Below are positions 27,681 to 37,163 of a stretch of DNA of 64,000 nucleotides, in pieces. The DNA is from Buttiauxella sp965119215. Lineage in GTDB: Bacteria; Pseudomonadota; Gammaproteobacteria; Enterobacterales; Enterobacteriaceae. How positions within the stretch are numbered: position 1 is the stretch's first letter; every line of letters starts with the position of its first letter. The position numbers were made by a program, and so were the translations under genes. The stretch covers positions 1 through 64,000 of the forward strand of contig CBCPKK010000027.1 in the NCBI GenBank assembly GCA_965119215.1, in the 5' to 3' direction. A model generated the notes under the pieces. It was not told the origin of the DNA. It searched no databases and was given only the letters and a program-made list of their open reading frames with translations.

Positions 27681-30533
27681 ATGATGTCGCAAGCGCCACT
27701 TTTACAGCAGCATTTGCAGGCGGCGCTGGCGCGTCTGCCACAAGAGATTGACCGCCAGACGCTAAGCCCGAAGGCTCAGGCGGTGCTGGTGTTTAGTGAT
27801 TTTGTTTGTGACAGCATGGCGGCTCATCCCGCCTGGCTTGCGGAGCTTGAACAATCGCCTCCGCTGGCCGGTGAATGGCAGCACTATGAGACATGGTTGC
27901 AGCAGGAATTGCAGAGTGTCGATAGCGAACCCGCGTTAATGACCGCGCTGCGCCTGTTTCGCCGTCGCATGATGGTGAGAATTGCCTGGGCGCAGGCGTT
28001 GCAACTGGTGTCGACGGAAAGCTCTCTCCAGCAACTTAGTGCTCTAGCCGAAACCCTCATTATTGCCGCCCGAGACTGGCTGTATGCCGCGTGTTGCCGT
28101 GAATGGGGTACGCCTTGTAATCAGGCTGGTGTAGCTCAACCGCTGATGATCCTCGGCATGGGCAAACTTGGCGGTGGCGAACTGAATTTCTCCTCCGATA
28201 TCGATCTGATCTTTGCCTGGCCGGAAAACGGTTCAACGCAGGGCGGACGGCGCGAGCTTGATAACGCCCAGTTCTTCACACGCCTGGGCCAACGGTTAAT
28301 AAAAGTTCTGGATCAGCCAACTCAAGACGGTTTTGTTTATCGCGTCGACATGCGGTTACGCCCGTTTGGCGACAGTGGCCCTCTGGTGCTGAGTTATGCC
28401 GCATTAGAAGATTACTACCAGGAACAAGGGCGTGACTGGGAGCGCTATGCGATGGTCAAAGCCCGAATCATGGGTGATAACGACGATGCGTGGAGCCAGG
28501 AGCTGCGCAACATGCTGCGGCCTTTCGTCTTCCGCCGTTATATCGACTTCAGCGTGATTCAGTCGCTGCGTAACATGAAAGGGATGATAGCCCGTGAAGT
28601 ACGCCGCAGAGGTTTGACGGATAACATCAAACTCGGCGCGGGTGGGATTCGCGAAACTGAGTTTATCGTCCAGGTATTCCAGCTGATTCGCGGTGGACGC
28701 GAACCGGCTTTGCAGTCTCGCTCGTTGCTCCCAACTCTTGAGGCCATCCAGCATTTGCACTTGCTGCCAGAAAACGACGCAGCGAAAATGAAGGAGGCCT
28801 ATTTATACCTTCGCCGCCTCGAAAACCTGCTGCAAAGCATCAATGACGAACAAACTCAGACGCTGCCCGGCGATGAGCTGAACCGCGCTCGCCTGGCGTG
28901 GGGCATGAACGTGCAAACCTGGGACGAACTGCAAGAAACGTTGCAGCAGCATATGAACGCTGTGCGCCAGGTGTTTAACGAATTAATTGGTGATGATGAA
29001 CCTGAACCCGGCGAAGATAAGCTCGCACAAGCGTGGCGTGAGCTTTGGCAGGATGTGCTGGATGCAGATGCCAATATGCCCGTTCTTGAACATTTAACGC
29101 CACAAGCGCGTGGCGAAGTTTTACGCCTGGTGAGTGATTTCCGCCAGGATACCGACAAGCGCACTATCGGCCCGCGTGGTCGCCAGGTGTTGGATCAACT
29201 GATGCCGCGCTTGCTGTGTGAAGCCTGTTCCCGCAACGATGCGCCATTGCCGTTATCCCGCTTAACGCCGCTGTTGCTCGGTATTGTCACGCGTACGACT
29301 TATCTTGAACTGCTGACAGAATATCCGGGCGCACTCAAGCACCTGATTACGCTGTGCGCGGCATCGCCGATGATTGCTAGTCAGTTGGCCCGCTACCCGC
29401 TGCTGCTTGATGAACTGCTCGACCCGAATACGCTTTACCAACCGACAGCAACCGACGCTTATCGTGACGAGCTACGCCAGTATTTACTGCGTGTGCCTGA
29501 TGACGATGAAGAGCAGCAGCTTGAAGCCTTGCGCCAGTTTAAACAGGCGCAGCTGCTGCGCGTTGCGGCTGCTGATATCACAGGTACATTGCCAGTAATG
29601 AAAGTGAGTGACCATCTCACCTGGCTGGCAGAGGCGATGATTGATGCGGTAGTGCAACAGGCGTGGATGCAAATGGTGCAGCGCTATGGCCAGCCAAAAC
29701 ATTTGCAGAACAGAGAAGGGCGTGGATTTGCTGTAGTAGGCTACGGCAAACTCGGCGGCTGGGAATTGGGCTACAGCTCTGATTTGGACCTGGTATTCCT
29801 GCACGATTGCCCGTCAGATGTAATGACGGATGGCGAGCGCGAAATCGACGGGCGTCAGTTCTACCTGCGCCTGGCACAACGCGTTATGCACCTGTTCAGC
29901 ACCCGAACGTCATCGGGTATTTTGTATGAAGTGGATGCGCGTTTACGCCCATCGGGTGCCGCTGGAATGCTGGTGACCACCGCCGAAGCCTTCGCGGATT
30001 ACCAACAAAATGAAGCGTGGACCTGGGAGCATCAGGCGCTGGTGCGGGCGCGGATTGTGTATGGCGACCCGCAGCTGAAGCAGGAATTTGATGCTATTCG
30101 TCGCAAGATATTATGCGTTCCGCGTGAAGGGGAAAAACTCCAGACCGAGGTGCGTGAAATGCGCGAAAAAATGCGTGCGCACCTGGGCGGGAAAGACCGT
30201 GAACGCTTTGATATCAAAGCCGATGAAGGTGGCATTACCGATATTGAATTTATCACTCAATACCTGGTGTTACGTTATGCTGCGCAGGCTCCAAAATTGA
30301 CGCGTTGGTCTGACAATGTACGCATTCTGGAATTAATGGCGCAAAACGACATCATGAATGATGACGAAGCGAAAGCGCTGACGCATGCTTATGTCACGTT
30401 ACGCGATGAACTCCATCACCTTGCACTGCAAGAGCTGCCTGGAAACGTGGCCATGGAAACCTTCATTCAAGAACGCGAACAAGTATTGAGGAGCTGGCAC
30501 ACCTGGTTGGGTGAGTCGCAGGCACGCGCGTAA
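27681..30533 (+). CDS. glnE: Glutamine synthetase adenylyltransferase/deadenylase GlnE
   Basis: GlnE adds and removes AMP on glutamine synthetase according to PII state. It has 950 residues (946 in E. coli). The two nucleotidyltransferase halves are clear: the N-terminal (deadenylase) site with GMGKLGGGELNFSSDIDLIF (about 154-173) and the C-terminal (adenylylation) site with GYGKLGGWELGYSSDLDLVF (about 686-705). Two possible ATGs lie next to each other (27681, 27684), and a GGGA ribosome site suits either. Confidence 0.96.
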   Translation: MMSQAPLLQQHLQAALARLPQEIDRQTLSPKAQAVLVFSDFVCDSMAAHPAWLAELEQSPPLAGEWQHYETWLQQELQSVDSEPALMTALRLFRRRMMVRIAWAQALQLVSTESSLQQLSALAETLIIAARDWLYAACCREWGTPCNQAGVAQPLMILGMGKLGGGELNFSSDIDLIFAWPENGSTQGGRRELDNAQFFTRLGQRLIKVLDQPTQDGFVYRVDMRLRPFGDSGPLVLSYAALEDYYQEQGRDWERYAMVKARIMGDNDDAWSQELRNMLRPFVFRRYIDFSVIQSLRNMKGMIAREVRRRGLTDNIKLGAGGIRETEFIVQVFQLIRGGREPALQSRSLLPTLEAIQHLHLLPENDAAKMKEAYLYLRRLENLLQSINDEQTQTLPGDELNRARLAWGMNVQTWDELQETLQQHMNAVRQVFNELIGDDEPEPGEDKLAQAWRELWQDVLDADANMPVLEHLTPQARGEVLRLVSDFRQDTDKRTIGPRGRQVLDQLMPRLLCEACSRNDAPLPLSRLTPLLLGIVTRTTYLELLTEYPGALKHLITLCAASPMIASQLARYPLLLDELLDPNTLYQPTATDAYRDELRQYLLRVPDDDEEQQLEALRQFKQAQLLRVAAADITGTLPVMKVSDHLTWLAEAMIDAVVQQAWMQMVQRYGQPKHLQNREGRGFAVVGYGKLGGWELGYSSDLDLVFLHDCPSDVMTDGEREIDGRQFYLRLAQRVMHLFSTRTSSGILYEVDARLRPSGAAGMLVTTAEAFADYQQNEAWTWEHQALVRARIVYGDPQLKQEFDAIRRKILCVPREGEKLQTEVREMREKMRAHLGGKDRERFDIKADEGGITDIEFITQYLVLRYAAQAPKLTRWSDNVRILELMAQNDIMNDDEAKALTHAYVTLRDELHHLALQELPGNVAMETFIQEREQVLRSWHTWLGESQARA

Positions 30534-30600
30534 TATTAAGCACAACATTAATTGTGATATTATCCGCGACAAAATTTTATCCCTCTCAGGAGAGCCAGGA

Positions 30601-32031
30601 ATGAAAGTAACGCTGCCCGAATACAGCCGTGCAGGTGTCATGGTAGTTGGTGATGTGATGCTGGATCGCTACTGGTATGGCCCTACAAGCCGCATTTCCC
30701 CGGAAGCGCCGGTGCCAGTGGTGAAAGTCGATACCATTGAAGAACGTCCTGGTGGTGCTGCGAACGTGGCAATGAACATTGCTTCATTGGGCGCAAATTC
30801 ACGCCTGGTTGGCCTGACTGGCATTGACGATGCGGCGCGAGCGCTAAGCCAAACGCTGGCTGGGGTGAACGTTAAGTGCGATTTCGTTTCGGTGCCGACT
30901 CACCCGACAATCACCAAACTGCGTGTACTTTCCCGCAACCAGCAGCTGATTCGTCTGGATTTCGAAGAAGGTTTTGAAGGTGTCGATCCTGAACCGTTGC
31001 ACGAACGTATTAGCCAGGCTCTGCCGCACATTGGCGCGCTGGTGCTTTCTGACTACGCAAAAGGTGCGTTGGCGAGCGTTCAGCACATGATTAGCCTTGC
31101 GCGTGCGGCTAAAGTGCCGGTGCTTATCGATCCAAAAGGTACGGACTTTAACCGCTATCGCGGTGCAACCCTGCTGACGCCAAACCTCTCTGAATTTGAA
31201 GCGGTAGTAGGCAAGTGTAAGAACGACGAAGAGTTAGTGGAACGCGGTATGAAGCTAATTGCCGAATACGATCTTTCTGCTTTGCTGATCACCCGTTCCG
31301 AGCACGGTATGACGTTGTTGCAGCCGGGCATTAAGCCGTTCCATCTGCCAACGCAGGCACAAGAAGTTTACGATGTGACCGGTGCGGGCGATACAGTGAT
31401 TGGCGTGCTGGCGGCAACGCTTGCGGCGGGCAACAGCCTTGAAGAAGCGTGCTACTTTGCGAATGCTGCGGCAGGCGTAGTTGTCGGCAAATTAGGGACG
31501 TCTACCGTTTCCCCAATTGAGCTGGAAAACGCAGTCCGTGGCCGTGCCGATTCCGGTTTTGGCGTAATGACCGAAGCCGAGTTGAAAGTCGCTGTGGCGG
31601 CTGCGCGTAAGCGCGGTGAGAAAGTCGTCATGACCAACGGCGTGTTCGACATCCTCCATGCTGGCCACGTTTCTTATCTGGCGAATGCACGCAAGCTGGG
31701 CGACCGTCTAATTGTGGCGGTGAACAGTGATGCTTCAACCAAACGCCTGAAAGGGGAAACTCGTCCGGTGAATCCGCAGGATCAACGTATGATCGTGCTG
31801 GGCGCGCTGGAAGCGGTGGATTGGGTTGTGCTGTTTGAAGAAGACACGCCACAACGTTTAATTGGCGAGATCTTGCCTGATTTGCTGGTCAAAGGCGGCG
31901 ATTACAAACCGGATGATATTGCCGGGAGTAAAGAAGTCTGGGCCAACGGCGGTGAAGTGATGGTACTGAACTTTGAAGATGGTTGTTCAACGACCAACAT
32001 CATTAAGAAGATTCAAAGCCACGAAGCATAA
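30601..32031 (+). CDS. hldE: Bifunctional heptose 7-phosphate kinase / 1-phosphate adenylyltransferase HldE
   Basis: HldE carries out two steps of ADP-heptose synthesis for the LPS inner core. The start was set at ATG 30601 (MKVTLPEYSRAGVMVVGDVM; CAGGA upstream), giving 476 residues, against 477 in E. coli; the frame is open further upstream but runs back into glnE. The N-terminal PfkB-type kinase (about 1-318) has GGAANVAMN and DVTGAGDTVIG. The C-terminal cytidylyltransferase-fold domain (about 344-476) has FDILHAGHVSYL with the HxGH motif and a late CSTTNIIKKI. Confidence 0.97.
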   Translation: MKVTLPEYSRAGVMVVGDVMLDRYWYGPTSRISPEAPVPVVKVDTIEERPGGAANVAMNIASLGANSRLVGLTGIDDAARALSQTLAGVNVKCDFVSVPTHPTITKLRVLSRNQQLIRLDFEEGFEGVDPEPLHERISQALPHIGALVLSDYAKGALASVQHMISLARAAKVPVLIDPKGTDFNRYRGATLLTPNLSEFEAVVGKCKNDEELVERGMKLIAEYDLSALLITRSEHGMTLLQPGIKPFHLPTQAQEVYDVTGAGDTVIGVLAATLAAGNSLEEACYFANAAAGVVVGKLGTSTVSPIELENAVRGRADSGFGVMTEAELKVAVAAARKRGEKVVMTNGVFDILHAGHVSYLANARKLGDRLIVAVNSDASTKRLKGETRPVNPQDQRMIVLGALEAVDWVVLFEEDTPQRLIGEILPDLLVKGGDYKPDDIAGSKEVWANGGEVMVLNFEDGCSTTNIIKKIQSHEA

Positions 32032-32051
32032 CTGACTATTAATAATAGAAA

Positions 32052-32078
32052 AACGCCCCGACAACGGGGCGTTTTTTT
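32052..32078 (+). terminator. Bidirectional terminator of hldE and ubiK
   Basis: A 9-bp stem AACGCCCCG/CGGGGCGTT with an ACAA loop is followed by seven T residues. A-residues on the left side give a T-tract for the minus strand too. Confidence 0.92.
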
Positions 32079-32361
32079 ACATATGTGGTTCAGTCGGTGG
32101 CGTCACTTCAGGCGCTTGAACGCTACGATTTTCAAGCTCAGTCAGACGCTGTTCCAACAAGGCTAGTTTTTCGCGGGTGCGTAGCAGCACTTGAGTCTGC
32201 ACATCAAACTCTTCACGGCTAACCAGATCAAGACGGGTTAATTGCGATTGCAAAACCTGGCGAACTTTTTTCTCGACATCATCCCCGAATTCACGAATCC
32301 CTTTCGGCATTGACTCGTGGACCTGGCGTGCGATCTGTTCAATTTTTTTCGGGTCAATCAT
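32077..32361 (-). CDS. ubiK: Ubiquinone biosynthesis accessory factor UbiK (YqiC)
   Basis: UbiK is a small helical protein that helps assemble the soluble Ubi complex for aerobic ubiquinone synthesis. ATG 32361 (MIDPKKIEQIARQVHESMPK) gives 94 residues, near the 96 of E. coli, with GGAAG five bases upstream; a second ATG at 32373 is possible. The C-terminal half (EEFDVQTQVLLRTREKLALL) is the trimeric coiled coil of the BMFP family. It is divergent from ribB. Confidence 0.94.
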   Translation of the reverse strand: MIDPKKIEQIARQVHESMPKGIREFGDDVEKKVRQVLQSQLTRLDLVSREEFDVQTQVLLRTREKLALLEQRLTELENRSVQAPEVTPPTEPHM

Positions 32362-32498
32362 AGCGGCTTCCATAATCTTACGGGATTGTCTTACGGTATT
32401 AACACTAATTGTAATGCCTGTGAGGCTCCTTAGAAACCCGAAATGTTATAAGGTTTGGCGTTGCCAGAGAAAATCATCGGCGTTATAGTAAGTCTGCT

Positions 32499-32641
32499 TA
32501 TTCTCAGGGCGGGGTGTAACTCCCCACCGGCGGTAAATCAGCGTACGCTGAAAGCCCGCGAGCGCTCCAGAGCAATCTGGAGGTCAGCAGATCCGGTGTC
32601 ATTCCGGAGCCGACGGTTATAGTCCGGATGGGAGAGAGTAA
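32499..32641 (+). ncRNA. FMN riboswitch (RFN element) of ribB
   Basis: The classic RFN consensus is fully present: TTCTCAGGGCGGGGTG at 32501, CCCCACCGGCGGTAAA, AGCCCGCGAGCG, GGTCAGCAGATCCGGTG, and the closing GGATGGGAGAGAG at 32627-32639. It lies about 100 bp before ribB in the same direction. On FMN binding it should repress ribB, most likely by hiding the ribosome site as known for E. coli. No other gene lies between. Confidence 0.97.
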
Positions 32642-32741
32642 CGACTAAGCTCAAGCTTTTGTAAGCCTGCTCACGTTATTTTTATAGCTCCTAAGACTGC
32701 CCTGATTCTGGTAACCATAATTTTAATGAGGTTTTTTTACC

Positions 32742-33395
32742 ATGAATCAGACGCTCCTTTCTGCATTTGGCACCCCTACACAACGCGTAGAACACGCTCT
32801 TGAAGCGCTACGTGAAGGCCGCGGGGTAATGGTTCTTGACGATGAAGATCGCGAGAACGAAGGCGACATGATTTTCCCAGCCCAAACCATGACCGTTGAG
32901 CAAATGGCTCTGACCATTCGCCACGGTAGCGGGATTGTTTGCCTGTGCCTGACCGAAGAACGCCGTAAACAACTCGATTTGCCCATGATGGTTGAGAACA
33001 ACACCAGTGCTTATGGCACCGGGTTTACTGTGACTATCGAAGCCGCAACCGGTGTGACTACCGGTGTTTCTGCCGCTGACCGTATTACGACCGTGCGTGC
33101 AGCCATTGCTGATGGCGCAAAACCAAGCGACCTGAACCGTCCGGGGCACGTATTCCCGCTGCGCGCTCAGCCTGGTGGTGTGTTAACCCGTGGCGGCCAC
33201 ACAGAAGCTACGATTGATTTGGTCACCCTTGCTGGTTTCAAATCTGCCGGTGTGTTGTGTGAACTGACGAACGATGATGGCAGCATGGCGCGAGCACCTG
33301 AGTGCATCACCTTTGCCCGCCAGCACAACATGGCTGTTGTGACGATTGAAGATCTGGTTGAGTATCGCCAGGCTCACGAACGCAAAGCTAGCTAA
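32742..33395 (+). CDS. ribB: 3,4-dihydroxy-2-butanone 4-phosphate synthase RibB
   Basis: RibB turns ribulose 5-phosphate into the four-carbon riboflavin precursor plus formate. Its 217 residues equal E. coli. Metal and substrate residues are in VLDDEDRENEGDMIFPA (about 32-48, with the acidic DxxxE pattern) and RPGHVFPLRAQPGGVLTRGGHTEA is recognisable around residue 130-155. It is a stand-alone enzyme without a fused GTP cyclohydrolase. It is controlled by the FMN riboswitch upstream and ends at a strong terminator. Confidence 0.97.
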   Translation: MNQTLLSAFGTPTQRVEHALEALREGRGVMVLDDEDRENEGDMIFPAQTMTVEQMALTIRHGSGIVCLCLTEERRKQLDLPMMVENNTSAYGTGFTVTIEAATGVTTGVSAADRITTVRAAIADGAKPSDLNRPGHVFPLRAQPGGVLTRGGHTEATIDLVTLAGFKSAGVLCELTNDDGSMARAPECITFARQHNMAVVTIEDLVEYRQAHERKAS

Positions 33396-33402
33396 GATGT
33401 AA

Positions 33403-33433
33403 AAAGCCCGGTTTCTACACCGGGCTTTCTTTT
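33403..33433 (+). terminator. Intrinsic terminator of ribB
   Basis: A 9-bp stem AAAGCCCGG/CCGGGCTTT with an 8-nt loop is followed by CTTTTC; A-residues on the left make it usable from the convergent zupT side as well. Confidence 0.85.
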
Positions 33434-33448
33434 CAAGTATGACGAGTA

Positions 33449-34216
33449 TCAACCAATTCCGTTTGTTTGTAGCAGCGTCAGACTAAATCCCATTACCGCC
33501 ATACCGCAAAGTACGCCATAACTCGGGTTGTTATGGGGATCGATCTCTTTAGCGAGCGGCATCAGCTCATCGACCGACAGCGCCACCATAATCCCTGCGA
33601 CAGCTGCCATAATCGCCGCCATCACAACCGGTGATACCATCGGCCCGAGAATGAGCCAGGCCAGCACACCACCCAGAATTTCGGCAAGTCCTGATATTCC
33701 CGCCCAGAAAATAGCTTTGCGTTTTGAACCCGTCGCCGCATACACAGGGCCTGCAACGGCTAATCCTTCAGGAATATTGTGCAATGCCACGGCAAGCGCG
33801 ATGCCCATGCCCAATTCCAGATTGCTGCTGGCGGTAACGTATGTCGCAACGCCTTCCGGGAAGTTGTGCAGGCTTATGCCAAGAGTCAGCAATAACGCCG
33901 TGCGTCGCAGATTACGAGGCTGCGGTTTGCTGTCCATCAAATCTTGCGGATGCGCATGGGGCAGGGCGCGGTCAAGGGCGAAGTAACCCAACAGGCCCAG
34001 CATAAACATGCCGTAACCCAATACTGGCGACATTCCTTCGGTATGAAGTGCTGCAGGCAACATCTCCATCAATGAGATAAGCAGCATTATGCCCGCGGCA
34101 AAACCGAGAGAAAATGCCAGCACACGGTTTGATGGTTTCTGGCCGAGTACGCCTAGAAAGGCGCCAATAAACGTGGCTCCCCCTGCTAATAGGGTCAGAA
34201 TCAAGGGTACTGACAT
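33449..34216 (-). CDS. zupT: Zinc/divalent metal transporter ZupT
   Basis: This ZIP-family importer of zinc, and less well iron, manganese and cobalt, has 255 residues. The two metal-site helices are visible as HNFPEG (about residue 118) and HNIPEG (about 147). The His/Asp loop ALPHAHPQD lies between helices 3 and 4. Eight hydrophobic helices are expected. It begins at ATG 34216 with AAAGGAGC upstream. A Fur-box-like sequence lies 15-33 bp upstream of the start, suggesting iron-linked control here. Confidence 0.95.
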   Translation of the reverse strand: MSVPLILTLLAGGATFIGAFLGVLGQKPSNRVLAFSLGFAAGIMLLISLMEMLPAALHTEGMSPVLGYGMFMLGLLGYFALDRALPHAHPQDLMDSKPQPRNLRRTALLLTLGISLHNFPEGVATYVTASSNLELGMGIALAVALHNIPEGLAVAGPVYAATGSKRKAIFWAGISGLAEILGGVLAWLILGPMVSPVVMAAIMAAVAGIMVALSVDELMPLAKEIDPHNNPSYGVLCGMAVMGFSLTLLQTNGIG

Positions 34217-34230
34217 TCATTGCTCCTTTT

Positions 34231-34249
34231 GATAATGATTCTCATTTAT
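34231..34249 (-). promoter_or_regulatory. Fur-box-like site upstream of zupT
   Basis: GATAATGATTCTCATTTAT agrees at 14 of 19 positions with the Fur consensus (GATAATGATAATCATTATC). It lies just before the zupT ribosome site and also within the gap to ygiD, so it could serve either gene. Confidence 0.55.
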
Positions 34250-34414
34250 ATTAATGTGCGATGTGATAAAAATCGAGAGCCAGATGAGAAGCTTTACACA
34301 TCGCTTACATTCAAATTTTCTGAAGATCTTCATCATGCTTATCTGAGTTCTTCAAAACATAAAAGCGCGTACTGTGGTGTTCATAAACTGACATTTCCGA
34401 TAAAGGACATCACC

Positions 34415-35203
34415 ATGACAACTCAAAGAATGCCCGCGCTGTTCGTCGGACACGGTAGCCCAATGAACGTGCTGGAAGATAATCACTATACCCAGGCGTG
34501 GCGGCATTTGGGAGAGACCTTACCGCAGCCGAAAGCAATTGTGGTGGTATCTGCGCACTGGTTCACTAAAGGCACCGGCGTCACCGCAATGGAAACGCCA
34601 AAAACCATCCATGATTTCGGTGGTTTCCCGCAGGCGCTGTACGATACCCATTATCCGGCTCCGGGCTCCCCTGGACTGGCTCAGCAATTAGTTGACCTTC
34701 TGGCGCCTGTTCCGGTGATGCAGGATAAAGAAGCCTGGGGATTTGACCACGGTTCATGGGGCGTTCTGATTAAGATGTACCCGAATGCTGATATTCCAAT
34801 GGTGCAACTCAGTGTCGACAGCACTAAACCAGCAGCCTGGCATTTTGAAATTGGCCGTAAGCTGGCGTCATTGCGTGACCAGGGCATTATGCTCATTGCC
34901 AGCGGCAACGTGGTTCATAACTTGCGGACCGCGCGCTGGCATGGTGAAAACACGCCATATCCATGGGCTGAGTCATTTAACCAATATGTGAAAGATAACC
35001 TCACATGGCTTGGGCCTGTCGCCGAGCACCCACTGGTAAATTATTTGCAGCATGAAGGCGGTTCGTTATCCAACCCTACGGCCGATCACTATTTGCCATT
35101 GCTCTATGTTTTGGGGGCATGGGATGGGAAAGAAGCGATAACGTTACCGGTAGATGGCATAGAAATGGGGTCGTTGAGTATGCTTTCGGTGCAGATTGGC
35201 TGA
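34415..35203 (+). CDS. ygiD: 4,5-DOPA-type extradiol dioxygenase YgiD (LigB family)
   Basis: This LigB-type class III ring-cleaving dioxygenase is homologous to plant DOPA dioxygenases; E. coli YgiD can open L-DOPA. ATG 34415 (MTTQRMPALFVGHGSPMNVL), after TAAAGGAC, gives 262 residues; the longer frame from 34220 has no support. The metal histidines are in GHGSP (about 13) and SAHWF (about 48), and later in the FDHGSWG segment (about 112) and SGNVVHNLR. The physiological substrate is not known. Confidence 0.92.
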   Translation: MTTQRMPALFVGHGSPMNVLEDNHYTQAWRHLGETLPQPKAIVVVSAHWFTKGTGVTAMETPKTIHDFGGFPQALYDTHYPAPGSPGLAQQLVDLLAPVPVMQDKEAWGFDHGSWGVLIKMYPNADIPMVQLSVDSTKPAAWHFEIGRKLASLRDQGIMLIASGNVVHNLRTARWHGENTPYPWAESFNQYVKDNLTWLGPVAEHPLVNYLQHEGGSLSNPTADHYLPLLYVLGAWDGKEAITLPVDGIEMGSLSMLSVQIG

Positions 35204-35206
35204 TGC

Positions 35207-35237
35207 TGTGCCCCTTCTCCAGCGGAGAAGGGGCACA
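35207..35237. repeat. Perfect 14-bp inverted repeat between ygiD and ygiC
   Basis: TGTGCCCCTTCTCC and its exact complement are separated by only three bases (AGC). It lies between convergent genes, with no T-tract on either side. It may form a stable 3' hairpin that ends or protects both transcripts. Confidence 0.75.
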
Positions 35238-35241
35238 GGAA

Positions 35242-36402
35242 TTACTCTACAAACACGTGCGGATAGAAGCGTGAAAGATCCTGAGTAATTAACTCACGAT
35301 CTTCACGAATACCAATGCCCGCAGGTTGATCGTTGATTAGCCAGCTGCCTAACACAACATAGCTGTCACCAAATTTTGGCAACTGATAGAACTGCTGGAC
35401 GATCATGCCTTCCTCGCCGTACGGGCCATCGACACGCGCAACTTCTTCGCCATTTTCGATGATCTTTACGTTAGCGCCTTCACGGGAGAAGATTGGCTTC
35501 ACGACATACTTATCCATCGCCGGATAGTTATCTTCGGCAAAATAAGCAGGCAGCAAGTTTGGATGATCCGGGAACATTTCCCACAGCAGTGGCAGCAACG
35601 CTTTGTTGGAGATAATGCTCTTCCAGGCCGGTTCCAGCCAGCGCACGCCAGCATCTTCGAGCTTGGTGGAGAACACTTCACGCAGCATAAATTCCCACGG
35701 ATACAGTTTGAACAGGTTGCTAATAACCTGATCCTGCAAATCAGTAAACTGGCCTCTTTCGCCCAGACCAATCTCTTCCATGTACAGGAATTCGGTTGCC
35801 ACTTCGGCTTCCGCTGCGCAATCTTGCAGATACTGAACCGTGCCGCGATCTTCTACGGTGTCCTGGCAGCACGCAAAATGCAGCAGGTTGAAACCGTATT
35901 GCTCCTTCAATTGAGCAAAACGCTCGATCAGCTTTTCTTGCAGGCTGTTGAATTGATCGCTGCCCGCAGGCAGATTCCCGGCCTGAATCTGATCTTCAAG
36001 CCAGATCCACTGGAAAAACGCAGCTTCGTATAAAGACGTTGGCGTATCGGCATTATTCTCGAGCAGCTTTGGTTCGCCAACGCCGTCCCATGCGATATCC
36101 AGACGCGAATACAGTGAGGGTTGCTGAGTGAGCCATGACTGACGCACAAACTCCCAGGTGTGTTTAGGAATACGGAATTTAGCCAACAGCTCATCGCTGC
36201 CCACCACTTTCTCGACAACCTTCAGGCACATCTGATGCAGTTCAGCCGTGACGTCTTCCAGGCGTTCAACCTGTGGAAGTGTCAGCTTGTAATAAGCGTC
36301 TTCACACCAGTACGGTTCGCCATACATGGTGTGAAAATTGAAACCGTATTCTGTGGCTTTTTCGCGCCAGTCCGGGCGCTCGGTAATTGCAATTCTTTCC
36401 AT
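35242..36402 (-). CDS. ygiC: ATP-grasp protein YgiC (glutathionylspermidine synthase-like)
   Basis: This 386-residue protein is homologous to the synthetase half of glutathionylspermidine synthetase (Gss) but lacks the amidase domain. The ATP-grasp pattern is seen in WDGVGEPKLLENNADTPTSL (about 105-124) and YVVKPIFSREGANVKII (about 300-316). E. coli YgiC has the same length, and its product is not established; peptide ligase activity is an inference from the fold. It is encoded five bases after ygiB in the same direction and probably co-transcribed. Confidence 0.92.
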   Translation of the reverse strand: MERIAITERPDWREKATEYGFNFHTMYGEPYWCEDAYYKLTLPQVERLEDVTAELHQMCLKVVEKVVGSDELLAKFRIPKHTWEFVRQSWLTQQPSLYSRLDIAWDGVGEPKLLENNADTPTSLYEAAFFQWIWLEDQIQAGNLPAGSDQFNSLQEKLIERFAQLKEQYGFNLLHFACCQDTVEDRGTVQYLQDCAAEAEVATEFLYMEEIGLGERGQFTDLQDQVISNLFKLYPWEFMLREVFSTKLEDAGVRWLEPAWKSIISNKALLPLLWEMFPDHPNLLPAYFAEDNYPAMDKYVVKPIFSREGANVKIIENGEEVARVDGPYGEEGMIVQQFYQLPKFGDSYVVLGSWLINDQPAGIGIREDRELITQDLSRFYPHVFVE

Positions 36403-36407
36403 AATGC

Positions 36408-37079
36408 TTAGCCACCCATGGAGCGAGAAGAACCTGTTGCGCTGCTGCGCTGCATGGTTGATTGCTTAGCAACAGAATCACCGAAACCGCCACGAGTTAC
36501 CGTGCTGGTGGTTGCCGGTTTTGGTGCCATGGCCGTTTTCGGCACGGTTGTGGTACGGCCCGGTGTAGCAGCTCCGTAGCTCTTACCGCTGGCATCGGCA
36601 TATTTACCATAAGCCGGGCTTGCTGGGTTCTTCGAGGAGAACAGTGGCTGCTGCGCGAAGCCTGCACCACCGCCCATCATGCGGCCCATCATGTAGCCGG
36701 CCATCAGAGGCATCCAGAAACTACCACTTTGCTGTGGCTGCGCCTGGGCCTGTTCACCTGTCATACCCGCCTGAGCAGGTGCTTGCTGGCATTGGCCTTC
36801 ACCAAATTCAGCGATACATTCTTCGCGTGAAGCGTATTTCGGCGCAGTACGTACAGCTTCTTTTTGCGCGTTATTGAAGGCCGTCGTACATTCGGCACTT
36901 TTGCCTGGGTTGGCTTGTGAACAGTCATCCGCGTTTTGATACATGGAGACTGTTTCATCGTTTTGTTCACAACCGGCGAGCATAAACACTGCGGTAACCG
37001 CCAAAGCAACCGGCGTTAAATGGCGAGCGCCCCAGTTTTTGCGGAACGATGCGTGGTTTATAGTTTTTGTCCGTTTCAT
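36408..37079 (-). CDS. ygiB: DUF1190 protein YgiB
   Basis: This 223-residue protein of the UPF0441/DUF1190 family has the same length as E. coli YgiB. It has a long basic N-terminus and then a hydrophobic stretch ending in LAGC (Cys about 36), which looks like a lipoprotein signal preceded by an extended leader. The middle contains Cys-rich motifs (DDCSQANPGKSAECTTAF), and the C-terminal half is low-complexity Gly/Ser/Ala/Thr. Its function is unknown. It is next to ygiC and downstream of tolC, as in E. coli. Confidence 0.9.
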   Translation of the reverse strand: MKRTKTINHASFRKNWGARHLTPVALAVTAVFMLAGCEQNDETVSMYQNADDCSQANPGKSAECTTAFNNAQKEAVRTAPKYASREECIAEFGEGQCQQAPAQAGMTGEQAQAQPQQSGSFWMPLMAGYMMGRMMGGGAGFAQQPLFSSKNPASPAYGKYADASGKSYGAATPGRTTTVPKTAMAPKPATTSTVTRGGFGDSVAKQSTMQRSSATGSSRSMGG

Positions 37080-37163
37080 TTATCTGTCCTGAGCCCAAAG
37101 GAGTAAAGCTTACATTGTGCTTAGAATAGGGGATGCATGGTTGAAATTAAAGCGATGACGGGC

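Noticed and set aside
34220..34414. 65-residue N-terminal extension of YgiD
   Set aside because: It would begin inside the zupT promoter region; ATG 34415 has a ribosome site and matches the known start.
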